Shown one piece after another: positions 1 through 13,459 of a stretch of 64,000 nucleotides of DNA. Source of the DNA: Callaeas wilsoni (Eukaryota > Chordata > Aves > Passeriformes > Callaeidae); the NCBI GenBank assembly GCA_013398955.1, contig VWPU01010308.1:62001-126000 (forward strand). The letters are read 5' to 3'. Every line of letters starts with the position of its first letter. Position 1 is the first letter of the stretch. A program made the position numbers and the translations under genes. Below the pieces are notes generated by a model that saw only the letters and a list, made by a program, of their open reading frames with translations, was not told where the DNA came from and made no database searches.

Positions 1-138
1 ACTTGCCCAATATCTAGTAAAGGAGGAAGTATATAATATAATTATAAGAGGGTGCCTACTTCTAAAAACCAAAAAGAGCTATTGCTTTCTTCTCTCCATT
101 AGCTCTAACATCGGTTCTGCATTTGATCAGAGTGCAAC

Positions 139-284
139 TTCACAGAATCACAGAATATTCTGAGTTGGAAGAGACACATAAGGATCACCAAGTGACCACC
201 AACTCCTAAGTGAATGGCTCATATGGGGATTGGGTGCCCAATCTTTGCATTTTTAGCACCATGCTCCAACTGAGCTAATCTCAG
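139..284 (-). mobile_element. TguSINE1-like SINE, antisense
   Basis: Read on the minus strand, this has a tRNA-like head followed by a CR1-type tail. The A-box core shows as its reverse complement (ccaactgagcta) at 266-277, followed by the 'agcaccatgctc' block typical of the tRNA-Ile-derived head. The tail carries the ttggaagagac and cacagaatcacagaatattc segments shared with CR1 3' ends. The B-box area (about 221-240) is degraded, so internal Pol III promotion is probably lost. This architecture is known from zebra finch TguSINE1, mobilised by CR1. Assignment to that family is by recognition of the consensus. Confidence 0.8.
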
Positions 285-3200
285 GTTTTCTAGGAGATTC
301 CTGGCTAACAAAAAAAATTGAGGAAAACACGCTGCTTAGAAGAGTTTCTGCAATCTTTTGAAATGGCACAGACGTTTTGATCTAAGTCAATGTTTATTCA
401 GCTGTTTTGAAATATCTTCTCCCTTTATCTCTCAACACCAAGGCCCCCCTCCTCCTCCCTCACCAAAGGAATGTCTTCTGGGATCTCTTGCCATCATCCA
501 AGAGCCAGAAAGGAATAAAGAAGGTAACACCCTGAGGAGTATGACAGAGTATATTCTGCCAAGAAATACTGGAACTGGAATGGAGAAACTCTGACGGTGC
601 AGCTGCTCAGCCAAGACCCAGAAGGGATACAGACTTCCAAAGGCTGCAAAAACTCTCCACAGTCCAGAGGACTTCCAGGCTTCTATACCAACATCTTAAC
701 CATACATTAGCAATATCTCTGGCCACATGATCCCTTCTGAACTCCACTTTATCTTCCCTAAAATGGCACCATTTCACTTCTCTAAATCCATAAGGATCGT
801 ACAGTTATCATCAGAACGATTGATACAAGCATACGTGACAGACTTCCCTTTCTGTTTTAAATACACTTTGTGCTTCTGGATTTTGCATTCAAATATTTCA
901 TTCTTTTTCATTTCATATGTTTCTTTCCTCTCTTTACATTCATATCCTGATATCAATCTTGTCTCCCTTTGGGTATAGCATTTCTGCTGTAAAATACTAT
1001 AACTAAGAATTTGCACATGAAAATATCTTTCTGCAGTGCTATTTAAGACAAGTGAGTTACTCAAGTAAAGGTGTTTTTAACTTAAAGGGCAGTAGAACAA
1101 AAAAAAAATGAAGATCGAAGCCTGATAACCCTATAATATTGACTTAGCTAGTTGTTGGAAGACAGGAATTTTGATTGTCTACGCATGTAAAATTTTTTCG
1201 ACATACTTGGAATTACAAGGAGGAATTCCATCACTGCCTGTATCCTAGCAGTATGCTGATGTTCCAGGTGACAGATTATTTGCAGTAGTGAGTTAGACAG
1301 GACTCATTCAAACCTTCATTCAGATAAACTTGGAGACAACCACACCTACTGTCTAGGTGATGATTTTCATCAGATACACCTTGGACAATCTTCCCTTATG
1401 GGACATCTATGCCTGAGCACATTCTGTTTCAGGGAGGTACTGTTCATGCAGACACTGAACTCCCCCAGGAATGTTAATTATACGCATTATAGAAAATGAC
1501 ATGTCCCACTGGGTATAACTGATAATTTCATGGTTCATCAAAGCAGGAGCTATCAAACAACCTAGAAGCAGTTTCCTTGGAGAGAGTCAAAGAAAATTGC
1601 TGCGGAAAACAGCAAGCAAAAAGGCAGCCTGAATCCTTTGTAGAATTGATCCATTTTGCTGCAGTTAAAGAGAAATCTTGTTATGGGGTGATGTAACCTG
1701 ATATGACAAATTCACTATTTGGAATAATCTTTTATGCCGCAAGTACAAAGAAAATATTTTTCAAATGATACAATGTGACCTATGCCCAGATGGTGGGTTT
1801 GACATCATCTATCAGAATATCTTGCCAGCTGAACTACTCTGCTGTCATTATAACTCTGTCTTCCTTGAAAAAAGTTATCATTGTAAAAAAATTTGTATTT
1901 GAAAACTTTTTATGTACATCCTCTTATGTATCTTCATTGATATATGTATGTCTTCTCACTGTTTTATACCTTCGGTTTAGTTTTATAGCTTTCCCAGAAT
2001 ATTTCAGTCATTGGACAACTTCTTCTATAAAGTTGACAAATGTCTGTGCACACAAGATAAACCATCAGATGCACAATTTCTTTAACCACTACTATATATA
2101 CATTGGACATCGGAATTCCTTCATTCAATTTCCAGCAGTTTGGTTTTATTGTTTGCATGACTTCCCTCCTCTGTGTACATTATAACATCGGCTTTTACTC
2201 TCTAAACCATTCCCAAGATTGATTTAAAATGTGCTATTCCACTACTCTACCCCACCCCCACAACTCATCATTCTTTTTGCTGACAATTACTTCTTATAGG
2301 ACATTTGGACATTTCAAATGCATTTTTCATCCCCATTTAGACAGAAATGGATGTCCATATAGATCATCTTGCTCCAAACTGTAATGAGAAGAGATGAGAC
2401 CAAAGGCTGCAGTGACCTGTTGGGACTTCCTGAGGGTTAGTGGCAGGGGTCCCAATAATTTCTCTGTGCCTGGAGAAGGCTCTGATCAAGCCCAGGAGAG
2501 AATTGTACTGAGGGAGTACAAGAAGATTTGGGGCATATTGGCCAATATTTCAGGGGGCCTGAAGGGGAAGGAAGAGTAAGTCTTATACACCCTGAGTCAT
2601 CTAATTCATTGCAATAACATTAGGCTTGTTGCAATGCACAGGCACCTTTATTCCTGTATTAAGCAGGCCAAGAAAATTACCAGTGTCAGTATAATATCAA
2701 CAAAAGCAATATGTGTTGCATAAATTGCTAGAACTGGCAGGCAAAGAACACAAACTTCAGCAGAGGCATCTTACAGGCAGCTGTTAATGGATGTTCCTAC
2801 CACTTTAAGCAGCCCAAGTTGCTTTTTAGGAAAAGGACAGTAGAATTGACACTTCACACAGCAGGTTTACCGAAAGAAGTAAAGAGCCTCAGTAATATTT
2901 GAATATTTTGGTCTGAACTATGCACAATCAGGAGGCAAATTAATAATTTTAATAGACTGATCTTACACACACAAAGGAGATCAGACCTAAAGGTTTGTGA
3001 CCTAGCACTGATATCAGTGAATATTGTAATCATGCACTTGTTTAAAAAATAGCAAATTTAACTATTAGTCATTGCTGAACAAAACAGCATATAATTTATT
3101 CAGTACTTTATTAGAACTGCATGGGTTTTTCACATATTGAGTACATTAACCTTTCTGCTAAATGACTTAGTTTTACTCAAGAATAATCTTGTTATAACAA

Positions 3201-3887
3201 CTGTTTGACTAAATTTACACTTGGCTCATCTCTGTATGTGATTAGGGGTTTTAAATCTGTTATTAACGGATTTTTTAGCCAGTGATTTTAATACTTTTCA
3301 AATAGTTAGTGATAAATGCTTAGAAAAAAAGGGACATGAAAGTACTCGCCACAGTACTCTGCATTTCTGAAGCCATGTGAGCTCTCAGTTCATCATGACC
3401 TTGATTAAAATAGCAAATTCTAGAAAATACTTATATGAAGCCAAAATTAATGCAGAGCTAGTACTATCACTGGAGCTAACAGAAATACATAGTTTTGTGG
3501 ACAAGTCTAACTAGTGTGTAAAAAGAAATAATTGGTATGTTAATTTCTGCATTATTTATTGTAAATTAAGAACCTGAAATTATCTACCAAAACCACAAGG
3601 CTTCACATGAAAGCTATTAGTTATGTTTGGTTTTTATTCTAGTGTTAATAAATCTTTCCTGGGCAGGGAATTAGGTAGGGACAAGAGGAGGACAGGGAAG
3701 AAAAGGCTGATGGGGACATGTTTAGGCTACTGGTTTTGGTTTCCTAATTTTTATAATAAATTTTATAGTAAAATAAACCAGAATAAAGAAGTCATTTCAG
3801 AGAAACTAATCAAATGTGATAAATGTTGTACAGATTCCTATGACTTATAGCAATCATCTTTGATGTGGTAAATTCATTTAACAGTCT
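285..3887. other. AT-rich non-coding stretch
   Basis: No recognisable gene or repeat. Short overlapping frames occur on both strands at 358-614, 774-1064 and 1775-2185 without domains, paired splice signals or consistent coding character. A pyrimidine-rich run lies near 443-460. The piece at about 2394-2579 is somewhat GC-richer than its surroundings, with a 61-codon frame that I do not recognise. Confidence 0.6.
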
Positions 3888-3892
3888 CATAT
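3888..3892. repeat. 5' target-site duplication of solo LTR
   Basis: Five bases, catat, directly precede the LTR's TG terminus and match 4497-4501 exactly. Confidence 0.85.
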
Positions 3893-4496
3893 TGTCCTGG
3901 GTTGCAGTGTATTCTATTACCATCTTCAGGAGCTGTTCAAACTAGGTGGGGCTGTGTCCCCTGCGTCCTCTCTCTGGACTATCTTCTGTTAATAGGCCAG
4001 CTGTCGGAACCGGGTGGGGCAGCGTTCCTTATCTCTCCCATGCCCCATCCTCCCTCTAGGGGGGATATCTCCTGTTAATGGGCCATCTAGTCTCACCACA
4101 TGGCTGATAAAATTACATCCTCCCATTGTGAGATGCTCTGCCCAGAGGGAGGAACCCAGCATCCCATCCTGGATATAAGCTAAGATTTCGAACACCAGAG
4201 GCAGCCCTTACCTACTGGATTCCCAGAGGACAAGAGCTACCACTGGACCTTCAGGTGAAGACCAGACCTTTTCTACAGGATCACTGCTTCAACAGAACCA
4301 TCTTCAGCAGAACTCTGAAGGACTGCAGCCACCATTTTATTGGACTGCTACCAACACCCTGTCTGACAGGGTGTCAGGTTGTATCCTGACTCTGTCGGTG
4401 GTTTCTTTTTGTATTATTGCATTTATTTTAATTTTTCCTATTAAATTGTACTTCTGACTTGGAGTTTCTCACTGGTTTTGCTTTCAAACCAGCACA
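3893..4496 (+). mobile_element. Complete solo ERV LTR (604 bp)
   Basis: The element starts tgtcctgggttgcag and ends aaaccagcaca, giving the TG...CA termini of a retroviral LTR. It is flanked by an exact 5-bp target-site duplication, catat, at 3888-3892 and 4497-4501. A TATA-like core (tataag) lies at 4174-4179 and an ATTAAA-type poly(A) signal at 4440-4445, in the order expected for U3, R and U5. No internal retroviral sequence adjoins it, so it is a solo LTR left by recombination between two LTRs. A 5-bp duplication fits ERVL-like or some class I avian ERVs. The exact family is not established. Confidence 0.9.
4174..4179 (+). promoter_or_regulatory. LTR TATA-like box
   Basis: TATAAG lies within the solo LTR, about 260 bp upstream of the ATTAAA signal at 4440-4445. 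This is a plausible core promoter position for the ancient provirus. Current activity cannot be judged from sequence. Confidence 0.45.
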
Positions 4497-4501
4497 CATA
4501 T
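4497..4501. repeat. 3' target-site duplication of solo LTR
   Basis: Five bases, catat, directly follow the LTR's CA terminus and match 3888-3892 exactly. Confidence 0.85.
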
Positions 4502-5159
4502 AAACACTCTCTTTCAAAAACTAAGCCGAAAGAAGAGGAAATTCAGAAAATAGGAAAGAGAAACTTGGACTGTATATAAAAGATACGGAAATAAAGAGCA
4601 GAAGGGCAAGCATTACATTGTTTTTGCTGATTTCTAAAGCTGAAGAGCTAGATACATGCGATACACACCAAAGAGAAAAGAAGGGAAACCCAATAGTAGA
4701 ACTATCTGGATGGGTAGAAATGGTAAAAATCTGAAAGCTGTGGCATTTATCACTAAAAATGACAACAATGAAAGTGAACTCCACATTTGTTGTCTATTTC
4801 TGGATTATACTCTGCAAATCTGGTTTGCCTTTAAAGAAAATATGTATACAGTGTGGAAAAGTGGATTCTAGAAAAGTCTCTTTTCAGGTATAAAGTTTAT
4901 GCCAAATCCTGTAACCATGTTAAATATAATGAGAAGCAATTGATAAACCACTGCTTCCAGCAATGCCATTTCTTGTATCCATCCTGAATTTTGTAACAGT
5001 TTAGAACTCATCCTTCCAGTTTGCTCTTCCAGGCCCCTCAACTTTGACTTACTGCTAGATGCTTATTCTAACCTTTTAGAAAGACAGCAATGTCAGAGTC
5101 CACCCCTGAATTTAAGAAATGGATCTTAAAACATGTCGATGTGTCAAGGAAGCTTCACA
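4502..5159. other. AT-rich non-coding stretch
   Basis: Nothing recognisable. Overlapping short frames on opposite strands at 4521-4871 look like chance. Confidence 0.55.
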
Positions 5160-5295
5160 AGCCTCTCTGGCAGTGGCACTCCCAGCTCAGGAGATTCTCA
5201 CTGCTGGGACCACGGGGCCGCGCCAGGCTCCCCTTGCACTCACCCAGCCAGACCAGGTGTCCTTACCTGGGTTCGACCCCACACTTCCCAGATCA
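5160..5295. repeat. GC-rich segment of unknown origin
   Basis: This patch of about 135 bp is sharply richer in G, C and CpG (acggggccgcgccagg) than the DNA around it. It contains gggttcgacccc at 5269-5280, which matches the Pol III B-box core GGTTCRANNCC. No A-box was found at the usual spacing, so a tRNA gene is not supported. A fragment of a SINE or LTR is the likeliest explanation, but I do not recognise the family. Confidence 0.35.
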
Positions 5296-7039
5296 GATAG
5301 GAAGTCCCTAATTTTCTAAAAGTGAAAGGAATGATACGAGTTATATAAATAAACAGCACTGTGCAGGACATAAACTCAATCTCCTAAACTAGCCCATGAA
5401 GGGTCTCATTTCTCTAAGTGTTGTGCTACAGGTAGGTAGCTTTCAGAACTGCATTTTCCATGTCAAGAAAGTCAGACCACTTTTTGGATTTAAATATATC
5501 TTAGTGGTGTTCAAAGGCCACTTGTACCTTAAAAGCAGAGAAATATTTAAACACAAAGTAAGCCTTAGTGGAGGTCTATGTAAAACAAAATCAATTGCTG
5601 TTCTTTGCCTTAAAGCATTCTTTAAACTTTTTCATTAATAGTAAGTAAAGAAAAGGAAAAGAAAGCACTGAACAATGTTTTCTACCACACACCACCAGAT
5701 AGCAGTAAAGGATAAAAAGAAAGATTTAGAAAGTAACCACTAAAAGCCACAGAGCAGAGGGGCAGAGGGAAGAAATAAACACAGAAGCTTGACAATTTGA
5801 TGGGTCCCTCACAGCCTAATTATATACATGAGCAAATGCAAGGATGTCTAATTTTATGTAAATTACATATTAATCAGGCAGGAAAGAAAGCTATGTCATT
5901 ATATCTGGGTGTGATTTCAACCAGACATTCAGCTGCAGCCCTCCTTCTCTTGGCAGACATTTAGTTTTAGCCATTCTTTGTGTTTTTCAGCCTAGCTGAG
6001 ATAGCATCATCACTGTTCAGTAGGCCAATATCAAGATTTTTTTGTGGTCAGGGCTGACCAAACTGAGCATGTTTATTGCTGCATTTTGATGTATTTCTAT
6101 CTTCTTCCACCTCCCTACTTGCATTTGTTAAGATTATATCTGCTGTAACTGATAACAGCTATTCTGGTTAAACAAAATTAGATGAGCCTTTCTGACCTTG
6201 TAGAAATAGGGATTTCTTTTGTCCCCACTTAACAGCATTTGCTTGCAGACAATGAAGGCAACCCTCAACAGCTGAAAATCCAATTCTTCACCTGTCAATT
6301 GCATTGCACATTTAGACACCAGATGGCAGATACTCCCCATCAGACTAACACCTAGTATTAAGTTTCAGAAGTATCTACAGTATTAAATGAGTTTCTTGGG
6401 TTTATCAACTCTGTTATCGAAGGTAACTTTTGTTGAGCATGGTCTTCTGTCTACATGAAATAATATCTCTGACAGGAGAGGGCAGAATATTTTCTAGTTC
6501 TTTTCAAATGAAATTTCTTAGAACTCTTGCTGTTGCTCTCAATGACTTCAGTCAAAATGATTTTTCCTCATAAGTGTTTGTCATAACATTGACTCATTTA
6601 CATGAAGGTAGACAGGAGCAGTAAATAACAAGAATTCCTTGACTAAAACAAGAAAAAGTGCCAGCATCTGCATAAAAAATTTTAAAATAAGAGAGAGAAA
6701 ACGTTCTTGACATGGTGTTGATACTAATAGTGCTCAAAGTCTGCTAACTACTTTAGAAGCCTAAGATCATGGATTTATTTATTTTATGGTCTATAAAATA
6801 AATGGTCTTTCTAGCTTCTGATACTGTGTGCATCATCTAGCTTGCAGTACAAATGTGAATCCGTTTCTGAGATGATTATCCACTCATAGCTGTTTTGTTA
6901 AAGATGAGAATACACATTTGGGGACAATTACAAAGATTTTTGAGGTGTAAAGATACATAACATGCCATAGATTTTTGTTACTAATATAGAGGCATATAGC
7001 TATGTAGTGCCATGTTGAGAAACTGAATGTATACTTAAT
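5296..7039. other. AT-rich non-coding stretch
   Basis: No gene or repeat recognised. The frame at 5396-5638 (80 codons) and the minus frame at 6134-6340 have no supporting motif. Confidence 0.55.
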
Positions 7040-7553
7040 TTAAAAAACCTCTCTTATACAGGTAGGACCTAAATCACAGTAATACATGAAGCTTCTCTCA
7101 GAAACTGCTGCAGATATACCAAAAGTATACATATATAAACTTGCAGCAAAGAGTTTTTGACAATAGGCTATTTCTTCGCCACCTCCAGTTTTCCAAGTGA
7201 TTTCACAGATAGGTGGTATCAAAGCTATTATGATGACAGCACAGGTGGCAAAGAGAAGTATCCTGGTCAAGCAGGCAAACAAATCTGACCTTCCAAATAA
7301 AAACAGGTCTGGCAAACAAATCGTGACAGACCAGAGACCAAGACACAAAATGGCATTCTGCTTCTATTCCTGCTATTGCATATTCTGAAACATATGTCTT
7401 TATGGTAACTTTTTTCCAAAATTTAATCTCTACTTGGTACAAGGTGAAGAGTGTTAAAATAATGTCTGTGAGAAAAAAAAGAAGAGCATCCAAGACTTGT
7501 TGGAGACAGGATGGGACAGGGTTCTCACTATTCTTTTTCATTCCTGTTTCCAC
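7040..7553 (-). other. Two overlapping hydrophobic open frames, possible decayed membrane-protein exon
   Basis: Two minus-strand frames overlap at 7203-7348: one of 116 codons (7203-7553) and one of 102 codons (7040-7348). The second has no ATG but stays open through a hydrophobic stretch (FATCAVIIIALIPPICEI) followed by WKTGGGEEIA and then LYMYTFGISAAV. A membrane helix, a short polar loop with three glycines and a second hydrophobic run loosely recall four-helix claudin/PMP22-superfamily proteins such as TMEM182. If real, one frameshift near 7350 would join the frames, implying a decayed copy. T-rich codons make hydrophobic chance frames common in AT-rich DNA, so chance is a serious alternative. 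Confidence 0.2.
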
Positions 7554-10500
7554 AGGAATGTCAATTGAAATGCTTCACTTATAACCTGCACAGTGAAATT
7601 ATCAGGGAAAAAAGTATGTGAACTACCTTATAAGCATATCTAATAACTGGAAAAATAAAATTTTTCTGTATGTTTTTTCATTTTTCTTGAAAATTCAGAA
7701 AAAGTTGAGAGCTTTACACAATTATGTTTAAGATAGTCACATAAGTTCATATTTTTCAGAGTTTACAAAAGTATGAAAAATTATGGAAAGTATGGAAATC
7801 CTCTGTTCACATAATATGGATACAAAATGTACAGGCATTCAACAAAAACTTGTTTACCATTCAGTTTCGTCTTTCTGAAATTGTGTAAACTTTGAACTTA
7901 AACCATAAAGGAACAAAGACTTTTACTTTGGGCCCTCTACAGCAACTTGAACACTTTTTATCTGCAGTGCATTAGGAACGTTTTCATGACAACTACTCAA
8001 TATATATTATTCATAGTAGAGGTAGCTGAAAGGCTTTTGATTAATACATTATTGAAAAAGTTTTCACTGCTGTTAGCTAAATTATTTACTTAGAACTGTT
8101 TCCTCCTAATATTTGTCTTGCTCTAAATTGTAACATGTACTTCAAGTGGAAGGAATTGGTTGAAATAACCAGTGAGGGTCAAACTTAGCAAGTCAGCTGT
8201 CCTTTAGGTAATCAAATTATATTCATCTCTTGATGACTGCAAGGGACTGAAAACCCCCTCACTCATTAAAGGAATGATGAATATTGCACTATTGTCTCTG
8301 TCCCTCAAGACCTCAATTCTTCAACACAAGTTCTCTCAAACTTATTGGGATCAGAGAGCAGTAACTCGACTTCACAGTTAGTCTAAAGCTAGAATCAATC
8401 ATGAGCTACATTCTTGCATTTAGATGTTTGCATTTATCTTGTTTGATCGTGTACAATTTCGTATACAACAGAAAGTCACATAGGAAGACACTTTACCATG
8501 AACAATTCTCCTGAGCATTAGGAAATGGTTTTACTCTTTGTCACACCAAGAAATTGTTACCCAGAGATATCCCATGTTCTCTCAAAGGCTTTCTTGTAGT
8601 TCCAGGTGAGTGACATATTTCTCAGATCATTTAAAGGATGCCAAATTCTTTTCTGAGATATTTAGCTGTAAATATGTATCAAAAGGAATGTATTTTCCTG
8701 GACTTTTTTTAAGGTTTTCAAGGAAGATTTTGCTATAAAATCCAGCATGCATAAACCAGGATGAGAAATGGCTCTCCCTCAGGGCACAGTCTGAGATAAC
8801 ATACATTGAAGGACAGAATCTCCAAATGAGCCCATTATCCATGTCAATTAAATTCTAGAGCCAAACCCTGCTTTTCTTCACTGATGTCTTTTATAAAGAA
8901 ATATAAATGTGGCGTCAATTTGAATTTTGTATTCAAATAGTTCATTTAAACTTAATCTGGCACAACTAAAGATTTCTTCTGAAGGTAAATGGGTAATACA
9001 TCTCATTTCCTATGTGAAATTCAACAACTGGAACACTGTCTGGAACAGAAGATTGATTTCTTAGCAAGTCTCTAACTTCTCAGTATATTTTACAGAACAG
9101 AGATATGTATCCTTAAGGAAACCATGCAGGGCAGGTTACATAAACTGGGTAAGAAAACCCAAGTAAATGTAATCCGTTTTGCCTCTCACTCCAAACACAC
9201 AGTTACCATATTTTAGCAGCTGTATTGCTATCAGACAGCTGTTGAAAATGAGAAGCTGGTTGCTCTTTTCATTCATTCTGTTCAACTTCCTTTCATTAAT
9301 TACTTAAATCCAGATGAGGTATTAGATTTTGAACTCTCTAACATCACCACAATTTCAGCTTAGACAAAAATAGATCCAAAAGTTCCAGAAAGTCAGCAAA
9401 TTTGAAGGTGTTGTAACATCTTAGGAACATATGGCCTCATCCTTATGTGTTATTCTTGTAGCTCTCCCCAAAAAGTCCCACATCAACAGCTTTCTAAAAT
9501 ACCTTTTTTTTTCTTTTTTAGTTTGGAATATACCAAAATAAAAAAGCATGAATAAACATGTCTCTGAAATTAAAAGAATCTTCATGGTGTTTTCAACTTA
9601 TCATATTATTTGCAAAACTACGTATTGAAGGCAAAAATTGAAACTGCTGGATTTGAGAGCACAAATTAAAAATTGACATTCAGATGTCTGCTGGAATATG
9701 CCTGAATAACATGATCCCAGAGATGAAGACAATTATGCACAACTATGCAAATTTTACAAAATATTCCTCTTGCCTTAGTCACTATGTGACCAGCTTTTAA
9801 AAAGAGTATCATTTGTTAGGTTTCTATCAATTGTTGTATTTAAACTCTAAAATGTTAGACGTAATTGCAGCACCACTGACTTTTTTTCCTGAGCAGCTAG
9901 CAAATCATCCCAATTTTCAGTCATAACAGCTTGAGCCAGCCTAGCCTTGCTTAAATGAAATTTATACCAGTCTTCTGAAGGATCTTGCCATGTCTAGCTT
10001 TTGCCATTTATCTAGGTGTGGTTCACATCAACCCTCCTCAGTGCTGAGCCTGACCACTGTGTGTAAGTACTTGGAGAATGGTCTGCTTTAACAGAACTGA
10101 AACTATTTATCTTTCTCTTAGTGCCATTCTGTTATGGATAAAGCCCATAATAAGAATACACCAAACTCATTTAATAAAAGTTGCAAATGCATATCTGATA
10201 TTTTGTATATCAAGGATTAGAAAATTAGATCAGAGAACAATTTTTAGAACTAGAAGTCAGTCTAGTTTAACCTTATCTCACTAGCGGTTTTTAAATGAAA
10301 GAGAATTTTGAAGGGCATTCAGCACCTAGTGTACCATTTAGAAATTATGAGAAGTGCTGAATATCTTGGGGGGAGGAAAAAAAAAAAAAATCAAACTACG
10401 TATATCTAAGCTTTGTTTTACAAGCTTAAGTACAGGCATCCAACATTTAAATACCTGGTTAGCCTTCTTTAAATACATGATTAAAGTGTTTATTTTGTCC

Positions 10501-12191
10501 TTTTACCTAGAGAAAAAAAAAAAATCCTTTTTACTCCCAGATACACCCCTCCACCACAATGAAATCAAAGTGCCCCGATGCACCATTATTTGCATAGCCT
10601 AACATACCCATTGTTTTACAAATGCAGGCATAAAACAGCAACATTTCTCAAATGCATTGAAAAAGCAAATCCTTTCTGAGACACAGCAGGCTTTTAAACA
10701 TGTACCTGCATTTCTCCCAGAACCAGAATCAGACCATTTCCAACGGCTCCCTCCAAGCAAATGAGAGCATCTGCATCAGGCAAATGCTACTGAACTCAAT
10801 TTATATATGCCATCCATTCATATAGAGATAAACCTGTAACCACTAGGACATTTTAAATTCAATTTTAATACCAATGGCTGCTTGGTAGTCCTCACCATCT
10901 GTCATACCAGGATACATATTTTTTTCCCCACAATGTGATATTCTCATTCTGCCAAGTAAAAATACTTTTTGTTTCCCTCATAGGAACTTCATGCATTCTG
11001 CTTCGTAATATAAAAAATTTATCAGCCTAGCACTGACATTTCATGTGTTTTGAGACACGAACACACACACAAGATAACACGACTTCAGACACAAATTCCT
11101 GTACTTTTGGTCTCACTTTAAACATAACAAAGTTGCAGTTTATGTCATTTGCATATTTTTATAGAAGATGGTTTGCTTTCTTTGTATTTAGTGCTATCAG
11201 CAAGTGTTGAAATTTTGTCTCAGAGCACAAATCACTACAGCATTTCTAATAAAATTCTACGTATTAATTTCTTTCAGTGTCACATTAAAAGACATTCTGA
11301 GAAATAGATCTCCCAAGAATTTGTAAGAGAAATAAAAAATTGCACATGGAAGTAGTCTGTCAGAAAATCCTGGAAGAGACTTGCTGTTTTCTTCTCTCCT
11401 TCCAGGTCTAAAAATAAACTAGTTGTCTTGGGGTGTCTTGACACTAGTTAAAATGTTTTAAGTTTAATCATAATATGAACATTGAAGAAATGCTCAGATA
11501 AAACAGAAAGTGATTTTTGGTTAGGTTTTTTGTTTGGCTGGTTTTGGGGGGATTTCTTCCCAGTAAATGCTACAAAGAATTGGAAGAAAAACAAAACTGT
11601 AATGAAATACATTGTGGGAGATCTCCGGGCTTTTGCACTTATTGGCATCCTTTCTCACTGAATACATCACTCAGCAATTCCACACCAAACATGACCCTGC
11701 AGTCTTCTAATAATACAGATTACAGTAACTGTAGAATCTAGAAAGAGTCCAAGATTTTTCTCTTTTTTTCCCATTAGAACTATTTTTCTTGCACTTTATA
11801 TTCCTTTAGCTTGTCTTAGGTAATGCATCCAAAACCTACTGTCAGTTCTTCAAAACACCAAGCCACATTTCATATCCTCAAGAACCACCAGGCTCACATT
11901 TGTAAAAGGCATATATTTTCTGCCTATTGCAGATCTGCCCAACTGGAAAGAACCTGTTTCCCAGGACACTGCTGGATGCCAGAGGATGCCAAAGCCACTT
12001 TTAAGTCTATGCTTCCCTGTGTTCTTTCATTATGCCATTAATGTCACGATGCAAAAAGTGGCTGTGGTAACAGAATGAACAAATTACTTTTTGATTAGGG
12101 ATCAGTGGTAACAGATGTTACCATAAATACTCCATCTTTAGAGTCTCAATGTTTTCTCACAGGTCTTAGACACTAACAGTTCACACTGATT

Positions 12192-12230
12192 AAAAGAAAA
12201 AAAAAAAACAAAAAAAAAAAACAAAAAACA
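12192..12230. repeat. A-rich low-complexity tract
   Basis: Runs of A are interrupted by single G or C bases, followed by an A/C-only piece. There is no recognisable retroelement body next to it. Confidence 0.8.
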
Positions 12231-13443
12231 GGCAAAACCCCCCAATATACCAGTATTTCTTTGTCCTCCTTCTCCCACCCTCTATCAGCATAGAGGCTCA
12301 TGATTTCACTGTAACAAATTTAGCTTCCTGTGACTCTGACCTTTACTATAAGGCCAGCACTTTCAAGTTTACCAGCAAATCTGCAAAAATATATTTATTC
12401 ATGTCTTCATAAACAGCTTCTGAAGTACTAAATTACCTCAAACCTTGAAGCTGTAAGTCAGATGCACTTAGGATTCCAGTTCTTGGGCTGAGTCATCTAG
12501 AGCACCTACAGAAAGAGATATCTCCTGTTCTTTCAACAAACAATTTTTATGTTGAGTCATTCGTTAGAAGTCAACAATATAGCTTTAAGACATTTCTATC
12601 ATACTCTCTTGTTTCACATAATAATTGCTAACACTCCCATGTTCTGCTCCTTTTGCATTATTAACACAACTACCACAACCTAATAATTTCTAAACTTAAC
12701 AGAACTTTTAATATTCCTGTCACTGGTAAGAAAAATGTCAGTATACCACCTATAAAAAGTGTTAATTTATGGTGCTTTGATATTTATTGCTCTGCAACAA
12801 AGTACATTAAAAAAAAACAAACCATGCATTGAATATTCAATTGACTTTTAAACCAGGTGGAATGCAATTCCTTAGAAGAGGCTGCTTGGAGGATTTGTCA
12901 GAGCTATTTTTAGTTAGAAAAGTGGATTTCTTAAAACTTAAAATTTTGTCAGAAACAAGTTTTAGGGAAGGGAAAAAAAAAAAAACCACCAACCAAACAA
13001 GAACCCCACATACCATCCCAAACATTTTACAAGGAAAGAGGCATATCGCAGTTATAACCCAGCAAAAAGGCATTCTTCTTTTGTAGGAAAAAGACAGGAA
13101 CAAATCTATGCTTTCTCAATATGACATTATTCAGCTTTTAAACACTTCAGGATGGTTTTCATGCCTATATTTTCCCCTTTAAATTACACAAGAACACAAA
13201 GGATTTGATTTCTGTTGATATTGATTGAAAAATAAAAACCTGTCAAAATATCTCAAGAAGTGTTTGCAGCCTTCTGTTTGAGCTGCAGTGCTAGAAGTAC
13301 TGCTGGGCTCCCACTGCAGAAGCAGCTTTTCACAGGCCTTCCTTACAATAATGCTGTGCACCCACAGTGGAAAATGACATATTTTGTAAGTTCTGCATAT
13401 AAAGCCAATGGGGAAAAAGACAAAAACAAAACCAGAAAATCCC

Positions 13444-13459
13444 AAACAAACAAACAAAA
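13444..13459. repeat. (CAAA)n short microsatellite
   Basis: aaacaaacaaacaaaa lies inside a wider A/C-rich patch that starts near 13420. Confidence 0.75.

Noticed and set aside
3989..4195. 68-codon minus frame
   Set aside because: It lies wholly inside the solo LTR U3; a shadow frame.
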